DNA from: Acridotheres tristis
Lineage: Eukaryota > Chordata > Aves > Passeriformes > Sturnidae
Length of the DNA stretch: 64,000 bases
Reading direction: 5' to 3'
NCBI GenBank assembly: GCA_037013685.1
Contig: CM072885.1
Coordinates: 72,379,285-72,443,284, forward strand
A program made the position numbers and the translations under genes. This document shows, piece by piece, positions 9,321 to 23,500 of this stretch. The notes under the pieces are model-generated. The model saw nothing but the letters and a program-made list of their open reading frames with translations, made no database searches and was not told the DNA's origin. Position 1 is the stretch's first letter. The number at the start of each line of letters is the position of its first letter.

Positions 9321-12300
9321 ACCATGCTGTAAACTGCAAAATGAATTTACATTGTTCAGTGCTTGCACAACGGGCGAGAGAAAAACATAGAAAAAGAAGA
9401 AAGGTCTTTTCCTATCTTGCTACTTTCTGTGCCTAAAGCAGGCAAGGGAATTATTTTTGTCTTTTCTATTAGTGCTCAAGAAAATAATTGTGCAGAATCT
9501 TTCCCACTTTTTAAGAAGTACCTGATGTCCAAAGTCAATAAAGAAATACTTATTAGCTAAGCATGCTTTGCTTAAGATGTTTCCCCCTTTTTTTGAGTAT
9601 CTCTGCTTCAAGACAAAGCTGTAACACATTTAAAAAAAAAAAAAATTGGTTTTCCAAGTCTGTGTGTAGTGCCATGAGCTTTATGTGTGAATCAATGCAA
9701 AACATGAGAAAAACTCATTCTTTTTTTTTATGTGGTGCATGCCACCCCATGGATGCTGTCGTAGGTTTATTCTGAAGTAGAATCTACAGGCAATAAAGTA
9801 CATCACAGGCATGTGATAGACAAAAAAAAATCTGTCATTTCTTTTAGGTGACAAAGCCTCTACTGATGCAAATCAATCAGGTGTGAATAATTTGACTTTT
9901 TCCGAACTGTGAAGGGAACTCATTAGTTGTCATCTAAAGCAGTGTTAGAAGTTATCACTATTCTTTTTTTAAATTTCAGAATTTATCAAATGGATTTTTT
10001 GGCAAAATGCTCATCTGTCAAGCATTATATGTGTGCAGCAGAACAACAGAGTTGACTTTAGTTTCAAACACACATATGCATTTTTCTTTCTAATAAAACT
10101 CTTGGAATTTAAAACATACCATAAATTTAATGCATCAGTGTGGAATATGAAGACATAAGGGACAGCCTGGAGTTCTGTGCAAGCCCACCCTGAGTGCCCT
10201 GTGGGATTAGGGTCACAACCTGACCCCACATGGACGTTGTGTTCAACTCACTTCAAGAAGTGTCTTATATGCAGTCAGATCTCTCAATTCTTTCAAAATT
10301 TCAGATTGTTTGCTGCATTCACCTGAAATCCTAGAAGTTATCAGTCCTTGTAAAAAAAGATATCTGCAGTAATAGAGCTAATTCGTTTTCTTGGTGCTCC
10401 TTCATGTACATGCTTTCCGGAATTCCTTACTTACACTAAGTAGCTGCAAGTATTTACTTGCAAAAGCTCCTTAGTTTCTAATTATTCATACTATTCTTTT
10501 TTTTTTCCCTTCTTGACAACAGATTTTGAAGGAGAATTCAATGGCTGACTCATTTCTGAATCATCATTAATTTCAGCCCACTAGTCTTTTTTTAAATCCT
10601 CATTTTAATACACAGGATTTAAAGTTGTTTGTTGTTTTCTTTGACTTCAGGAATGCATTGAGTTGGTTAAAAAGAAGTATTATGGAGAGTAAGAAATGCT
10701 TTTGCCATCCAGGTCTTACAAATGCCCTTATTCCAGCCCTGTTTGACAAATCCTCCAGGGATATAGGAAATTCAACAGCTAGGTCTTAAGGTCATCCAAG
10801 CATTTGTAGGTCTGGAAGACCTGTCTTTGGGTCAGGTGTCATTATCTCTGTATTGATGGTACTAATGGAGCAGGGATGCACTTTGTAGTCAATTTGACCT
10901 TGCAAAAAAAATGTCAATATTGGCATGGAAAGAATCAGCAGGCAATTTATTGAACAAATATGCTGCTGTTGATCCTTAAAAGATTTGGGAGGACTGGATA
11001 TTTCAACAAATGTAGAACAAAACTGACATGGCAGCACGTACTTAAGGAAGTATGGATGAGCCAAAATCAAAATAAAAATGTGTCAAACAGATGTATTACC
11101 TAAATTATTCTACCTCTAAAACCAGATGAAATGCTAAAAATAGTTATCAAAACACAGTGCAGAGAGCCCGCATGGGCAGTCTCTGCAAGACATCAGTTCT
11201 TAGGTGTTATTTCTGTCTTTGTAGAGAGCAAAGAAAAAGGACTGGAAATGCAAGGAACAGAACTGATAACAGTAACGAGATTAAATTGTTCAAAGATTTA
11301 TTATTAACAATGAAAATCTGCAAATAATCCAGCCCAGTTAATTCAAGAAAAGGGGACCTCTGGGTAGGGACAGCACGCAGGGCTAGGATTGTTTGTGTTG
11401 ATGCTGAAGTGAGTTCCTGCACTTTTCAAAAGAGAAAATCCTGTTAAGGAATTACTCCCCTGTTTGTAATCCCTTCACTCTAAGTTGCTGCAATTTACCC
11501 TCTGCAGAGACAGCTCAGTGATCAGCATGAACTATTTTTGTTCCTCTGCTCCTCAGTTTTTCTCTCAGAAAAACTTTCTTTCTTCTGGGATCTACAGGGG
11601 AAAAGTGGAAATCATAGTATTTCCACCAAACTTTCCATTTGTATCTTCAGGTCTTAGGTCAGTCTCCATCAACACTAGGAAGTCAGAGAAGAGACAAAAA
11701 ACTGAGCTGGAGATAACAATTATATATTGCACAAAAACATTTGAATGATCTGACTTGAGAAGTGTTCTTTATCTTCCAAAACCTTGCTTGGAGGATCTGT
11801 TGCCCTCAAGGTGGACATTTTTGACACACTGAAGTTGAACAGATTACCTTGGCATTTGGGGTGTTTGCATTCACTTCCTTATTCTTTTACAGTCTTATTT
11901 CTTCAGTCAAGAAATGCAAGCTAGGTAAAATAACATTTTCCAAAGCACTTATAAACCAGATTTATAAGTCAAATTCCTAAGTTAAAATTTGTTTTTCAGG
12001 TTTACTTTACCATGGCATCCCAATGGCTGGAGGTTCCAAAAAGCTTAACTCACGTTCAGTAATGAAACCATGTAAGTGCTTTGAAAGCTGCCATTTGTGT
12101 GAGTTAGATGACAGTAAACATACAAGAAAGGAAGTGCTTTAGGATATATTTCCTACTCTAAAGAGATACACCTTCAGAAATCAGGATGTTATATTATTTA
12201 TTAACAGTTTTTGAGATGTTCCCTCATTCTGGGCGAGCTTTGCATGTCTGAAAAGTTATATATAGATTAGAAGTATTTTGGTAACTTTTTTTATCTAAAG

Positions 12301-15300
12301 TTCCCACCCTTTCATTTCTTGATCCATGAGTAATGAGTAACTGGAGACAACAGATGTGCAGCTGGAAGTTTTGATTCATTTAGCTTCCCATGACAGCAGT
12401 TATGAACGTGCCTTTGCCTTTCAGTTTCCAGGGCAGGGCTTTGGCTCTGTCCAGTCACCTCCAGAATCTGTAGCAGGTGCTTTTTTCAGCACTTGAACAT
12501 GTGCCAGCTGGATTCAGCAGTTTCAGCTCACTTAGCTGTAATCATGCCTTCGACTGCAATGTAAATCTCCTCGGTTTTTTGTATTGGTTTATTACTTTAT
12601 GATCCAGACTTTTTTCCAATCAACATAAGGTCAGGTATTTGCTGGCTAAAGCAAATACAAGATTGGAACAGTCAGTGATTGGTAAACATTCTTATCTTCA
12701 GAAGAATTGAACCTTTTAGTGTGCTTGCTCTGAAATGACTTTAAAAAATCCTGAAAAATAAAAGCTAAAATATTTTTGAGGTGCCTTGATTTTTTTTTAA
12801 TAAAATAATTTATTCAGTGAACCTGGTACTAGATCTTTCAGATTTCTGAATGCTAATGATTTTAAACTAAAAATTGTTACCCAAATTATCTAAAATAGTA
12901 TACCCAAAAATAAAATTCTTCTTCTAAACTCATTATCAGCTTTTTAAGATGCAGATCCATACTTACGAGCAACAATGGGAAACTTTTTCACAGTCTCCTA
13001 AAGCAAACTCTTCTCTTCATTTGCAATTTTATTCATGTGCTGATGTGTTCCACTCTGCAAACCAGGTATCCTGATGAGCCATTCTCCTACTGATATAATA
13101 CTACATTTGGCCATTATAATCCCGTGTGATTCACACCTTCTGCTGCCTGTGAAGAATAAAATTCTATATAGAAATTTATCTATCTGTTATGTTTAGGAGA
13201 TGGTTTTCTGACCCATGCACCTGCAGCTTTAAAAAGAATGTTGAAGCAATCAATACAGAAAACCTGGCAGGACCTCTGAGGTATTTCAGATCATAATATT
13301 ATCATCATTATTATTATTATATTACCTGTTATAGTACAGGAGTCATATTTCAAGTTTCATTGATCTTGTCAGGACTCAGCACAAAGTCTGTGATTCTGTG
13401 ACCTGGTGTAATACTAATTTTAGAGGTAATAATATGTAACATCAGTGTTCCATTGATAAGAAGATATTAAAATAAATATGCATTCAAATGAGATTAAGTC
13501 ATTTATGGTTTTTGCAGATAACAAGAGCACTAATTCATTTATGCAGCAATATCTCCTACAGAGAAACATGAAACTCTTTTGATGATTTCCTACTTGCTGA
13601 CTTTAGAGAAGAAAATGCTGCATTTTATATCAATGTCTTATAGTGCAATACAGCTCAGGAAATGAATTATTTAGGTTTGACAGTCACCGACTCTGAATGT
13701 CTTTGGTTTAAGATGCAGATCTGTTGTAAGAATTTTAGTAATACTTGCCAGGGTTTTTTCCCTGCAAAATCGATTTTTTTTGTCTGACCAAATCTCAAGG
13801 ATTCCATCAAAATATTTTGTCATAACCTGTATTTCTCCTGTAACAATTACATTATTGCCTCTCATTAATGTTCATTAAACTGATCTACAGAAATCCGATG
13901 ACCTGTTGCTTTCTGATATTCTAAGTCACTCAAGACTTAGTTTTTTCACTAAAATTGGTAATCATTACTGCATGTTTACAACACCTAACTAAAAAAAACA
14001 GGACTTAGTCTCACTAGAAAAACAATCCCCAACTTGAACTGTGATTTAGTTATGTTTATGTAGTTCAGAATAAATACACTAATTAAATAGAAAGCAGCAC
14101 TGGAGGAAAAAAAAAAAACAACAAATGTGATTCACATCCATATTAGCAGTTTCAGTTGGAAAAAACTTTGACCATATTTTAAACTTGAGGAAGGCAAAAT
14201 GACAACATACTTCACAGTGAAAACTGGTAGTCTAAATCTAATGTTACCTCTCTCCTATGTCATAAAAACATTTTGAATGCTTTAAATTTAAGTTGACAGC
14301 CTGAGGTATTTTCTGTTTATTCTGCAACTAGTACTTTATTCCCAACTTATTATTGTGCCAAGATACACCGGAGTTGTTGATAATGGGGACACAAAAGCCA
14401 TAGGAGGGCTTGGTTTTTGTAGGGTACATGATCCTAATGCATACAGAAAACTGTGGCTTTAGGGATGATGGGGTTTTTTCTATTTCTTTGATAAACAACT
14501 AGAACACATGATAAAAACAGGTAGTCATAGGTCATTATGTCTGCTTGGTTGTATATCTAAAAGCAAAGAAATGCCTGATAACTGAGCTGTCTTCTGTCCT
14601 GTGCAGTTATTCTGACAGAAGGACTTTGAAAATGCCATTAAAAAAGTTTTTTATATCCTCAGAGTTGGATAAACACAAGGCTCATGCCCTTAAATCTCCT
14701 GCAGTCTGATGAAAATTCACTGCCTTTTTTATTTGACCATTGATTTAAGTGGACTCACCATGATTTATGACCCATCTCTATAACGATCCCTAAACTACAT
14801 GCTTTGCAGTCTGTATTTGAAAGCATGCCTGGCTTGGTAGAGTTGCAAATTTGCCTCCAAAATGGCTTTCTTGGTTAATTTATCTGGCGAACTTGAAAGA
14901 CAACAGGTTTTTCTTCTTTCCTGGAGGATTTCCCCGTGATGGAGCTCAGAGATGTCACAGCTCTCACACAGGACAATTTTGATCCTAGAGTCAGTAATGT
15001 GATTTTGCCATCACACCAGAGTCCCAGGGCCTCCTCTGCCCCTCAGGCTGCTGAAGCCTTGCCTTTGGAGCAGGAGCAATTGGAAGGGAGAATGTCTTTA
15101 CTTCTCTGTTGTGAGAAGAAGGACATAAAAAGCTTTTGGAAAATGCCACTTGATTGACCACCTATTAAATTTTTTGCATGTTCCACACCAGTTGGCTGTT
15201 GGAATACAAGCTGTTCCCTTGAAGAAACTTCTACCTTCTGTTCACAGGAGACTGAAAACACATGGGAGTGAGACAGCCTTGGAGCTGTCAGAATGCTGAG

Positions 15301-16655
15301 TGAGAGGCTCATTTAATACTACCTATGGCAGGGCTTGTGCTATTGATTTGGGACTCTTATGAAGAATGATGCTAATTCTCATTTGTTTGAAAAACCTCGC
15401 TTTACTAAGTTTTATCTGGGTTAAATAGCTGGGCAAGAATCAGCAGATCTGACCAGAATCTCATTTCCAGTCTGACATCAATTATCAACGTGCCTTTGAT
15501 AAAACATTACCTCCTGGGAAAATCAAGATGCTCCCATCAAAAAACCCCCATAAAATAAAAAAAAAAAACAGTGTACAGAAATAAATACCCAAACAACAGA
15601 AGTAAAAGGGAAATTATGTCAGTATGAGTCACCTGAGTGACTCTATGTCTGGCACAGATCAGGGGTGTTTCTAGAACTGCCAAGGCATGTATTCAGTGTT
15701 AAAATACTGCTTACAGAAGGAGAATGACACACCATGATTTTCTTTGTGTACAGTTCCTGAGGTGTCTGGATCTTGGATTTTTATTTAATAATTTCTAGAC
15801 CTAGATGCACTATTGATATCTTCTGTACTAGAGTGCCTTTCATGTCATCTCTCATAATAGACACACCTTGGCCAGCTCTGCTGGTAGTTTATAATCAGAG
15901 CTGTGAATGTACAAAACAATGTCGAAATGTGCTGGTCATTGTCTTTAAGCAATCAAAAGCAAACAACTCCATCCCCAAAGGCCAGGATATGAGGAACTCA
16001 CACCAATCCTCTCCCCATCCCTGTTCTTGCACTTAGGTAGGGCAGATGGTAGAAGAAAGGTCATAAAACCATTTAATATGAAGAATCCATCTCTTTAGCC
16101 CTCTGATCTGCTACTCTCTCAGATAAAGTGTGACAGATTTTCTTTCTGTCTATTATCTCTATTCCATATCCTAAGGAAGTTTAAAATTAAGAAAGAAATT
16201 TTATTTCCTAGTTTTAGGCTCCTGCACAGCACTGCAGGGAGAAGAGATTCCCCCCAGAAAATAAAGCAAAATGCCTGTGGTGATGGAGACAAAATCTACA
16301 GTAAGCTTGCTGAGTAGGTTTGGTCCTATTGCCAAGGTACTTCTTGAGGGCTGTCAACAAAATATCACACTAACAATATTTTTAGAGATTTCTTTCCCCA
16401 TTTAGTAACTGTTGGGAGTTTCCTTTAATAAAGTTTCTCTCTGGACAAGGCTGTCTGTGGAAAGCTATGAATTTTCAACTATTCAGTACTGTATTTAAAG
16501 ATTTACTGAAGGTTTCTTAAACCTTCCTTAAAAGGAAGGAAATGTATATATATATATGTGGTACAAATACAGTGGTCCTTAGGATAAAAATGTCCTCCCT
16601 TCCCTCCACACAAACACAAACAAAAAGAAATCAAAGAAACTTAAGCACCTATCAC
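9321..16655. other. Gene-free spacer between the 3' ends of genes A and B
   Basis: AT-rich DNA. Only short open frames (under about 95 codons) without recognisable domains or splice structure. It holds an (ATT)n-like stretch near 13300-13321, a short TA run near 16541 and A-runs. I see no OATP exon, RNA gene or clear mobile element here. Confidence 0.6.
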
Positions 16656-16661
16656 TTTATT
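16656..16661 (-). promoter_or_regulatory. Candidate poly(A) signal of gene B
   Basis: TTTATT on the + strand reads AATAAA for gene B, about 670 bases past its stop. It is the nearest canonical hexamer I found; weaker variants may lie closer. Confidence 0.35.
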
Positions 16662-17329
16662 GCATCAGTTCAGAGTAATCTTTCTCAAATCCATTACTGA
16701 GATGCACTGCAAAATTGATACACCCCTGTCTTCATTTCCTTTCCACTTTGTTTAATACTTTCAAGCCAAACCCCAGAGCTGTAGTGCAGTTTGAATTCAG
16801 AAGGTGCTCCCTGACATCTCTGGGGGTCTCATCTGGCCATGGCATATGGGACCAAGTCTGGAACAAGGAGCTCTGGCCATCAACCCCACAGCAAAGGCCA
16901 TCAGAGTAGCCCAAGTGAAACTTGACTGGCCATGGAGAGCTGTAGGACTAAATACAGAGCAAGAGGACTTGAAATAACCTCAGTGGAAAATGACAAAGCA
17001 GCTTATTGTGGATTTCTTCTTCTTAATTTTTCAATCATAATCGCATTTATGACACTTGCAAAATTTTGGCTTGTCCTACTGTTGGTCTAGAAAGGGATGG
17101 AGAGCAAGAGGATGGGAGAGTTCCCCAAAATTTTGAACACCTTTTCCCCTTATTGTTGTTTCAGATGAGAAAAGGAAGAAGATAGGGTAAAGCAAATAAA
17201 AAGGCAATGTTCAAAGATACTTTCTAAACTCCCAAAATGTAAACTAGTTGTTGTAGTCAGTAATTAGACTCCATTTGTGCTCAGAAAAACTGAAGCATAG
17301 GCAAAGTTACAAAAGGCTTTGTTTCTTTT

Positions 17330-17552
17330 TTACATGTAAGTTTCCTCACTCTCCTCTGAGGTTCTTGAACCAGGAAGAATTTCTCTTTTGTTGGCAGTAT
17401 CTAGTTCTTTGCTGGCTGATCTCTTTGCATTTTTAATATCTGTCATCTCTTTGCCATCTGGTTTGAAGCGTTTCATAATTAAAACAGAGAGCACTAAGTA
17501 CAGGAGACAGCATCCTGCCCGTAGTCCTGCAATGAGGCCAAGATAGACATTC
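17330..17552 (-). CDS. SLCO1B3: Gene B coding exon 14: TM12 and C-terminal tail
   Basis: Acceptor cccccctag. Encodes [15 protein letters not shown]12, [12 protein letters not shown] and a long charged tail ending EETYM, TAA at 17332-17330. Thr at -2 and Met at 0 loosely fit a PDZ-binding end. Confidence 0.94.
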
Positions 17553-20500
17553 CTAGGGGGAAAAAGGGACAAAATACATTATATTAATAAAACTTTCCAA
17601 TTCTGTATGGAACCAAGTCAGATATAAGGAGCAGTTTGACAAAATCATCTATTCTCAGCCAGGTATTTCTTCACATTTTAAAATAAGAGGCAGAAAGCGA
17701 ATGACCTCATGATATTTAGCCCCAGACAGGCTCTCATCAGGTCTCAGACTTGCAGCCGAGATGTCTGGAGTGTGCTGCCATTCAGCAGACTCTGTTCTAG
17801 GGCTGACAAAAGAGGAGCTGGGGCTTTTTGCCTGTTGTCTCTGTGCTTCCCCATCTCCTCACTGGCACCCTCAGTGCTCCTGGCCACAGCTCCCCAGTCT
17901 TTGTGTCCTCCCTCCAAGTGGATTTTGTGAGGTGTCTTATACAACAGGAAGCAAATAAATGCGGGAGGAGGGATGAGGGAGAGATTCTGCAGAGCTACAT
18001 GTACTCCACAGTTTTTCAGCATCCCACAAAACCAAAGTGTCCCAGAATTACCCAGTGCACTTATTTTATTATTCAGTGCAGACTACAACAAAAGAACTAA
18101 TTCTCATTACGTAAGGCAGTGCCCTGCAATTTTAGATGTCAGATTGAATAAAAAGTATTTGGCTTATTTACCTATTAAGGTCTAGTTAAAGTAAGGAGCT
18201 GTGGTGCTGTTAGACCCTAATCAGTCTACAGACATTTGACATGAGGAAATTCACCTTGGTCCTTGCTGCTCAGATTCCCAAACCCCAATGAGGATTACCT
18301 GAATTCTTTTGTGTCATACACTCGGCAGGATCCAGATCCCCCACAGCTTTTTGTCCCCCATTTCAAGCAGGTCTCATCTATCAAGGCACCGAAATAAATA
18401 GGGGCTGGGAGTCCTCCTGCAGAGAAAATTATCATTACATGATCTCAGACATGGAGATCTCATTATGTAATGTCATGTAAAGAAATGAGGAAGTGAATCT
18501 CCAGGTGTTTGAATTATGCCTGCATAGAATGGGACTAAACATCCAGTTCCAGCTTTGAGATGACAAGATTTATGAAAACATTTATGCAAGTACTTAAAAG
18601 GGGGTTGAAATGAAGGATGATTTTAGCTTAGTAATATCCAGCAAGGGAAATGTTAGCAATTCCCTTTAATGGTATTTTTACTAGAAGTTCAACTTCCGTT
18701 GTTTCAAGAAATAATATAACCAACATTTCTTTTACAATCCCTCGTGTGGAATTACATGCCATCACATATTAATATTTATGTATATTGATGTATCTATTCA
18801 GGTCTTACACAACAGCTTGCCATTAAAAGGTGATCAGCGCAGTGCAAAGGGATGAAATTAAGCATTTGCTCCACAGAAACTGGGTAATAAGTGTACATTT
18901 ATGTAGTACTGAAAGATTTTCTTTTAGACAGACAATAATGTTTTAATATCAGTAAGCTTAGGGTGAGTGTGCAATTTTGTGAAGTTAACTGTCTTATAAA
19001 GGTAGATTGATTCTCTGCAGTGTTCAGCAAAATACGGAGATTGGAAAAGAGATCCAAATGACTACTTGGGCTGGTCTGCAAGGCAGAGATTTCAAAATCA
19101 GAAAACAAGGGGAGATGAGGCAAGGTTTGCTTCAGGCAGGGCAGACTGTGTGTCTGAATACTTAAATGATTGTTTATAGCAGATAAACTAAAAAAACAAA
19201 ATAATAGGCAAAGTCCATGGGAGCTTTTAGTAAATAATGGTCAGCAAAAGGGAGGATGGGTGCTAAGGATATGCAGACTGATCAAGCTCAGGTAGTTGCA
19301 TCCACAATTTAAAAAAAAGAAACTCAAAAGTAAAATGAAATTTCCTTCCTTTTCCTAACTTATTTTCAGTGACAAGAAAAAAATCTGAATAGATAATCAT
19401 AATATGTAAATACATACCAGGAAATATGTAGCAAGCTCCTCCAAATATTTTGAAATGTATAGTCTGCTTACAAAGAATAATTTTGGAAAATTTATTTTGT
19501 TTTTCTCTGGAGCAAGGGCATTGCAATGGCTAACTTTGGTCTAGCTCTATGGCTACTTTGACTACGCACTTGAAAACCACAAAGAAATGAAGTCTTACCT
19601 AGTACTCTACCACCCAAAGTTTCTATCCCAACAGCAAAGGATTTCAGGTCTGGAGAAACAGATCTGAAAAGGAAGCAAAAACAGTGTGTTGAGGAACAGA
19701 GTAATGCAGCTACAGTCTTGCTGTGAGCACCTGCACATCCCCACTGCACGAGTTCTGTGGCTCACCCAGCACAGCCCCCTCGAGCCCCGACTGAAAACAT
19801 CTGCCAAAATTAAAGCTCAGATATAGAGTCTCTTTCCACAGAAGAACACTCATTGAAATAAATGGAATAATCTACAGAAACTCATCTTGAACCATAGGAA
19901 AACAGATTGTAAATACTTTTGGGAGATGATGCACAGGGACGTGAAAGTGAACCAATCAAAACAAGACAGTCCAGGCCCATAAATTAAGCTGCAAGCAGAT
20001 GCCTGAATTTATGAGTCAGTCACTTTGCAGTGGTGCCCAGAGGGAACAAGGCTGTGCAGTCCTTGTTAGATTAAACCCACCTCTGCCTCCAGCATCTTAC
20101 AGACACAGCCAAAGTGAGTGACCTGGCTATAAAAGAACCTCATTTCTACCAGTGGGAAGCAGCCTGTGTCCCTCAGGTGAGCTGGAAGAATTGACAAAAG
20201 CCAGAGGGGAGCACTGAGCTGGCACAGGGGCAGGAGTAATCTCTCTATCGTTATCTCTTCAGTATCAACATCAAAGGCTTCTCATTATACACATTAGGGC
20301 TCTGAAAACTGGCCAGCAAGGTGAGCCTTGTCCACAACCCTTGCAGTGAGCTTAGAAACACTGCAGGAAACCAGCAGCTGTGCCTAGTTATTTGGTAATG
20401 AGCACTGTGATTGTGATCCACCCATGACCAGGAGGATAAAGACACTTCCACATGGTGGGCACAGAACATTGGCTTTTCTTCTGAATGTAAAATAGTGGTG

Positions 20501-23500
20501 CTGCTATCCAACTGAAGGAATGAAAACTTTAAAAAAGCATTCCTGCTCTAATTCTGCTCCTATCAGCTGACCAAAAAAACAGGAGTATCAGACTTCTCCC
20601 AACACAGAAGACATTGTGAGGCCACAAGGCTTAACAAAGTGCCTGTTTTTCTCTGAATAATGTGAACAGCATTGGCTATGGCTTAGCATTGCATCTCATT
20701 TCAAGTCCAATGCTCAGGTAAAAACATCCCTATCATTAGAATTGAAACCCAGCATTCAGGATCACCATAATGCCCCCCCTTTCATCACCAAAGTGTCTAC
20801 TCAGCATCAAATTAAAATCAAATTTCTGGACAGATATTTTGCTCTGCCTCTACAGAGAGCTGGATTTCAGAGGACAGGCAAATCCTCAGGGGCACAATTT
20901 GATCCACATGCCATTCCTCACAGTGGGAATGAAATAGTAGGTATCATTTTGTGCTTCTCTTTCCCCAAGCTTTATGATCAAGATAAGGTAAAGTATTTCA
21001 CCTAAACATAATCATGTATGTAGGAGTGCCTCCTAAGGCTAAAAAAAATGCACATGCAGTCTGTAATGCTAAAAAATAGGGAAAGGCTTTGGTACAGCTT
21101 TCTCTTTGGCATTGTCCCAAAACTGCAGAGGAATTTCCAAGCCCGAGCCCTCGTCCTTCCACGCAGCTGCAATTGTGAAACACCTGAAAGGAGAAGATGA
21201 GAAGAGGAATTTATTTATTCAGAGTTCAGTGGCGATAAACAATCATTTCAGGAGCTAGATTTTTCACTCCCCATACCAGCCAGGCTGTTGTTGATGGTGA
21301 AAAAACTTCTGTAAAAATCTCTGCTGACTGGAGGCCAGGTCACTGATATGCTTCAGCTTCTCTGAGCTGCTCCAGAGACACAAAGGAACTGCAATCCTAG
21401 TTTCAGCCATGTTATTGCTAGAACAGAAGGTGGTCTGTGTGCATTTAAAATGGGTGGAAGCTAACAAAATCAGATGTGAACTGCTATCCAGCCATTCTGC
21501 TCAGGTATCCCGTGAAGAAGATGTGAAACAACAACAAGAAATAATAGAGGTGTGGACCAAATATGCAATCATTCATATATATCATTATATGCTTAAACAG
21601 CACTTTGTGCTGGATTGATAGTAGGCTTTGAAGTTAGCAGGAGATACGGATTTGAAGGCCAATTTTCCTCAAGTGAAACCAGACTATTGATGGGATATAT
21701 AAATACAAGCCTGATAATGCTGTTTGTCTTTTTCAGTATTGTCAATGAAGACAATTCAGCTTCTGCCAGAAGATATAAGCATTTGCACACTCTTCTGCAA
21801 ACTTAGTGTTTTTAATAGTCTTGCTCAGGTAGGATTATTTGAAGTCCTGGAAATGGCTCTGCTGCTGATAAAAATGTCTTCCCTATATCTAGTCTAAAGC
21901 TACCCTCTTTTAACTTAAAACCATTGCTCTGTGTCCTAATGCACAGTCATCTGCCTTCCTGGATATTTACCATATTCCTTCCTGTCCCAGATGATGATTT
22001 GCACCCTGCAAAGCAGGCTGTCATGTATGTGATCCCATTATCCCCACAGACAGGGTCCCACTGGTCCACCTTGCAGCTGCACTCAGCATTACAGCTGGCC
22101 ATGTAGATGTGCTTGCTGGAGGAAAGGTGCTTCATTCTGGAGGATGACACACAAAAAAAAAAATTATATATATATGGGAGTAGGCAGGAAAAACACGGAG
22201 AAAGTGAAGCAATCAGAATGGACAGATATCTGCTACCACTCAGTGCACTGTGAAGTTGTCATATGGACACCGAGGTGATGTCAGCTAAAACAGAGTTCTG
22301 TTGGGGTTTTTGATCAGACATTAACATTTCTGTGGACTGTCACTGAAAAGGCATGGAAATGAAAAGGCTGGGCGGGAATATCGGGTAATACTTTTGCATT
22401 TGAAATCTCACCCCAAGAAAAAGAAAATCGTACCTAAAATCTCTTCTCACAGAGACATGGCCCAAGAAAAGACCATACTTTTCCTCAGCAGCAGGATATC
22501 ATAGCATATCCAGGTGACAGAGGTAGGGATGTAAAACTACATAAAACCCAAACAGCAAAATGCACTTGACATTTTTTTCACTGGATGCAGGTCACTGTAT
22601 CAGGACACTCTGAGCACATGCTAGCAGTGCTCAGTTTTCAGAAAGTGTTAGGAGCCCACCATCTACAAATCATCCTTGCTGTGGAGTCAATCACAATGTA
22701 AGTTAAAAATGTTCCAAACTTGCCTCTTCTTCCTCTTTCTTGCTTCCCTCAGCCAAAAGCACACATGACCTGGGCTACGTTTCTCCTAATTCTCTTAGAA
22801 GAAGAGATAACCAAGGGATTTAGCCCTCATTAGGCTGTTGCTTGTCTTCAAAATAGATTGTTAAATAGGTACAACACTAAATGAGTTACTTAACCAGAAA
22901 CAATACTGGCATGTGCTAAATTCTCCAGATTCAGTTCTCCTGGAGAAACTTTGATTGCTCTTTCAATATATGGTCTCTTGTTCTTTATACTTATTTTTAA
23001 TTCACTCTGCAGTATAAGATGTTGCACTCAACCAGGATTATCTCCACTGCACAAACTTCTGAAATATTTTCATGTCAAAAACTAAGCTCAAAGTTGAACT
23101 GGACATCAGGTTCTTCGAGATAACTTAGATATTTCCCTGAGATATATCAGTTTCAAAAAACACAGGGCTGAGTTTCTGTCTGAACTAAAAATGCAGCAAG
23201 TCCTGCTGCATTTAATCCTTTAAAATCCCTCGAAATTTGGACCAGACCAAGCTAAATTTTTACAGTAAGCAATTGTGGCAGGCTGCTAGAGACTGGAAAA
23301 GGTTTTCAAGGAAGCATGAGCCATGGTCCTGGTGAGGGAGGGCGAACCTCTGTTTGCAGCACAGTCCAGGACCACTTTGCACCTTCCAGATGAAAAATGG
23401 GTCAGAGGCATCTCCAGGCACCACAGGGGGCTGGCAATCGCCCATGTGGGCTCATAAACACTAATGTAGTGATGGTCCCTTCTGGAGGCAGTGCCTAAGG

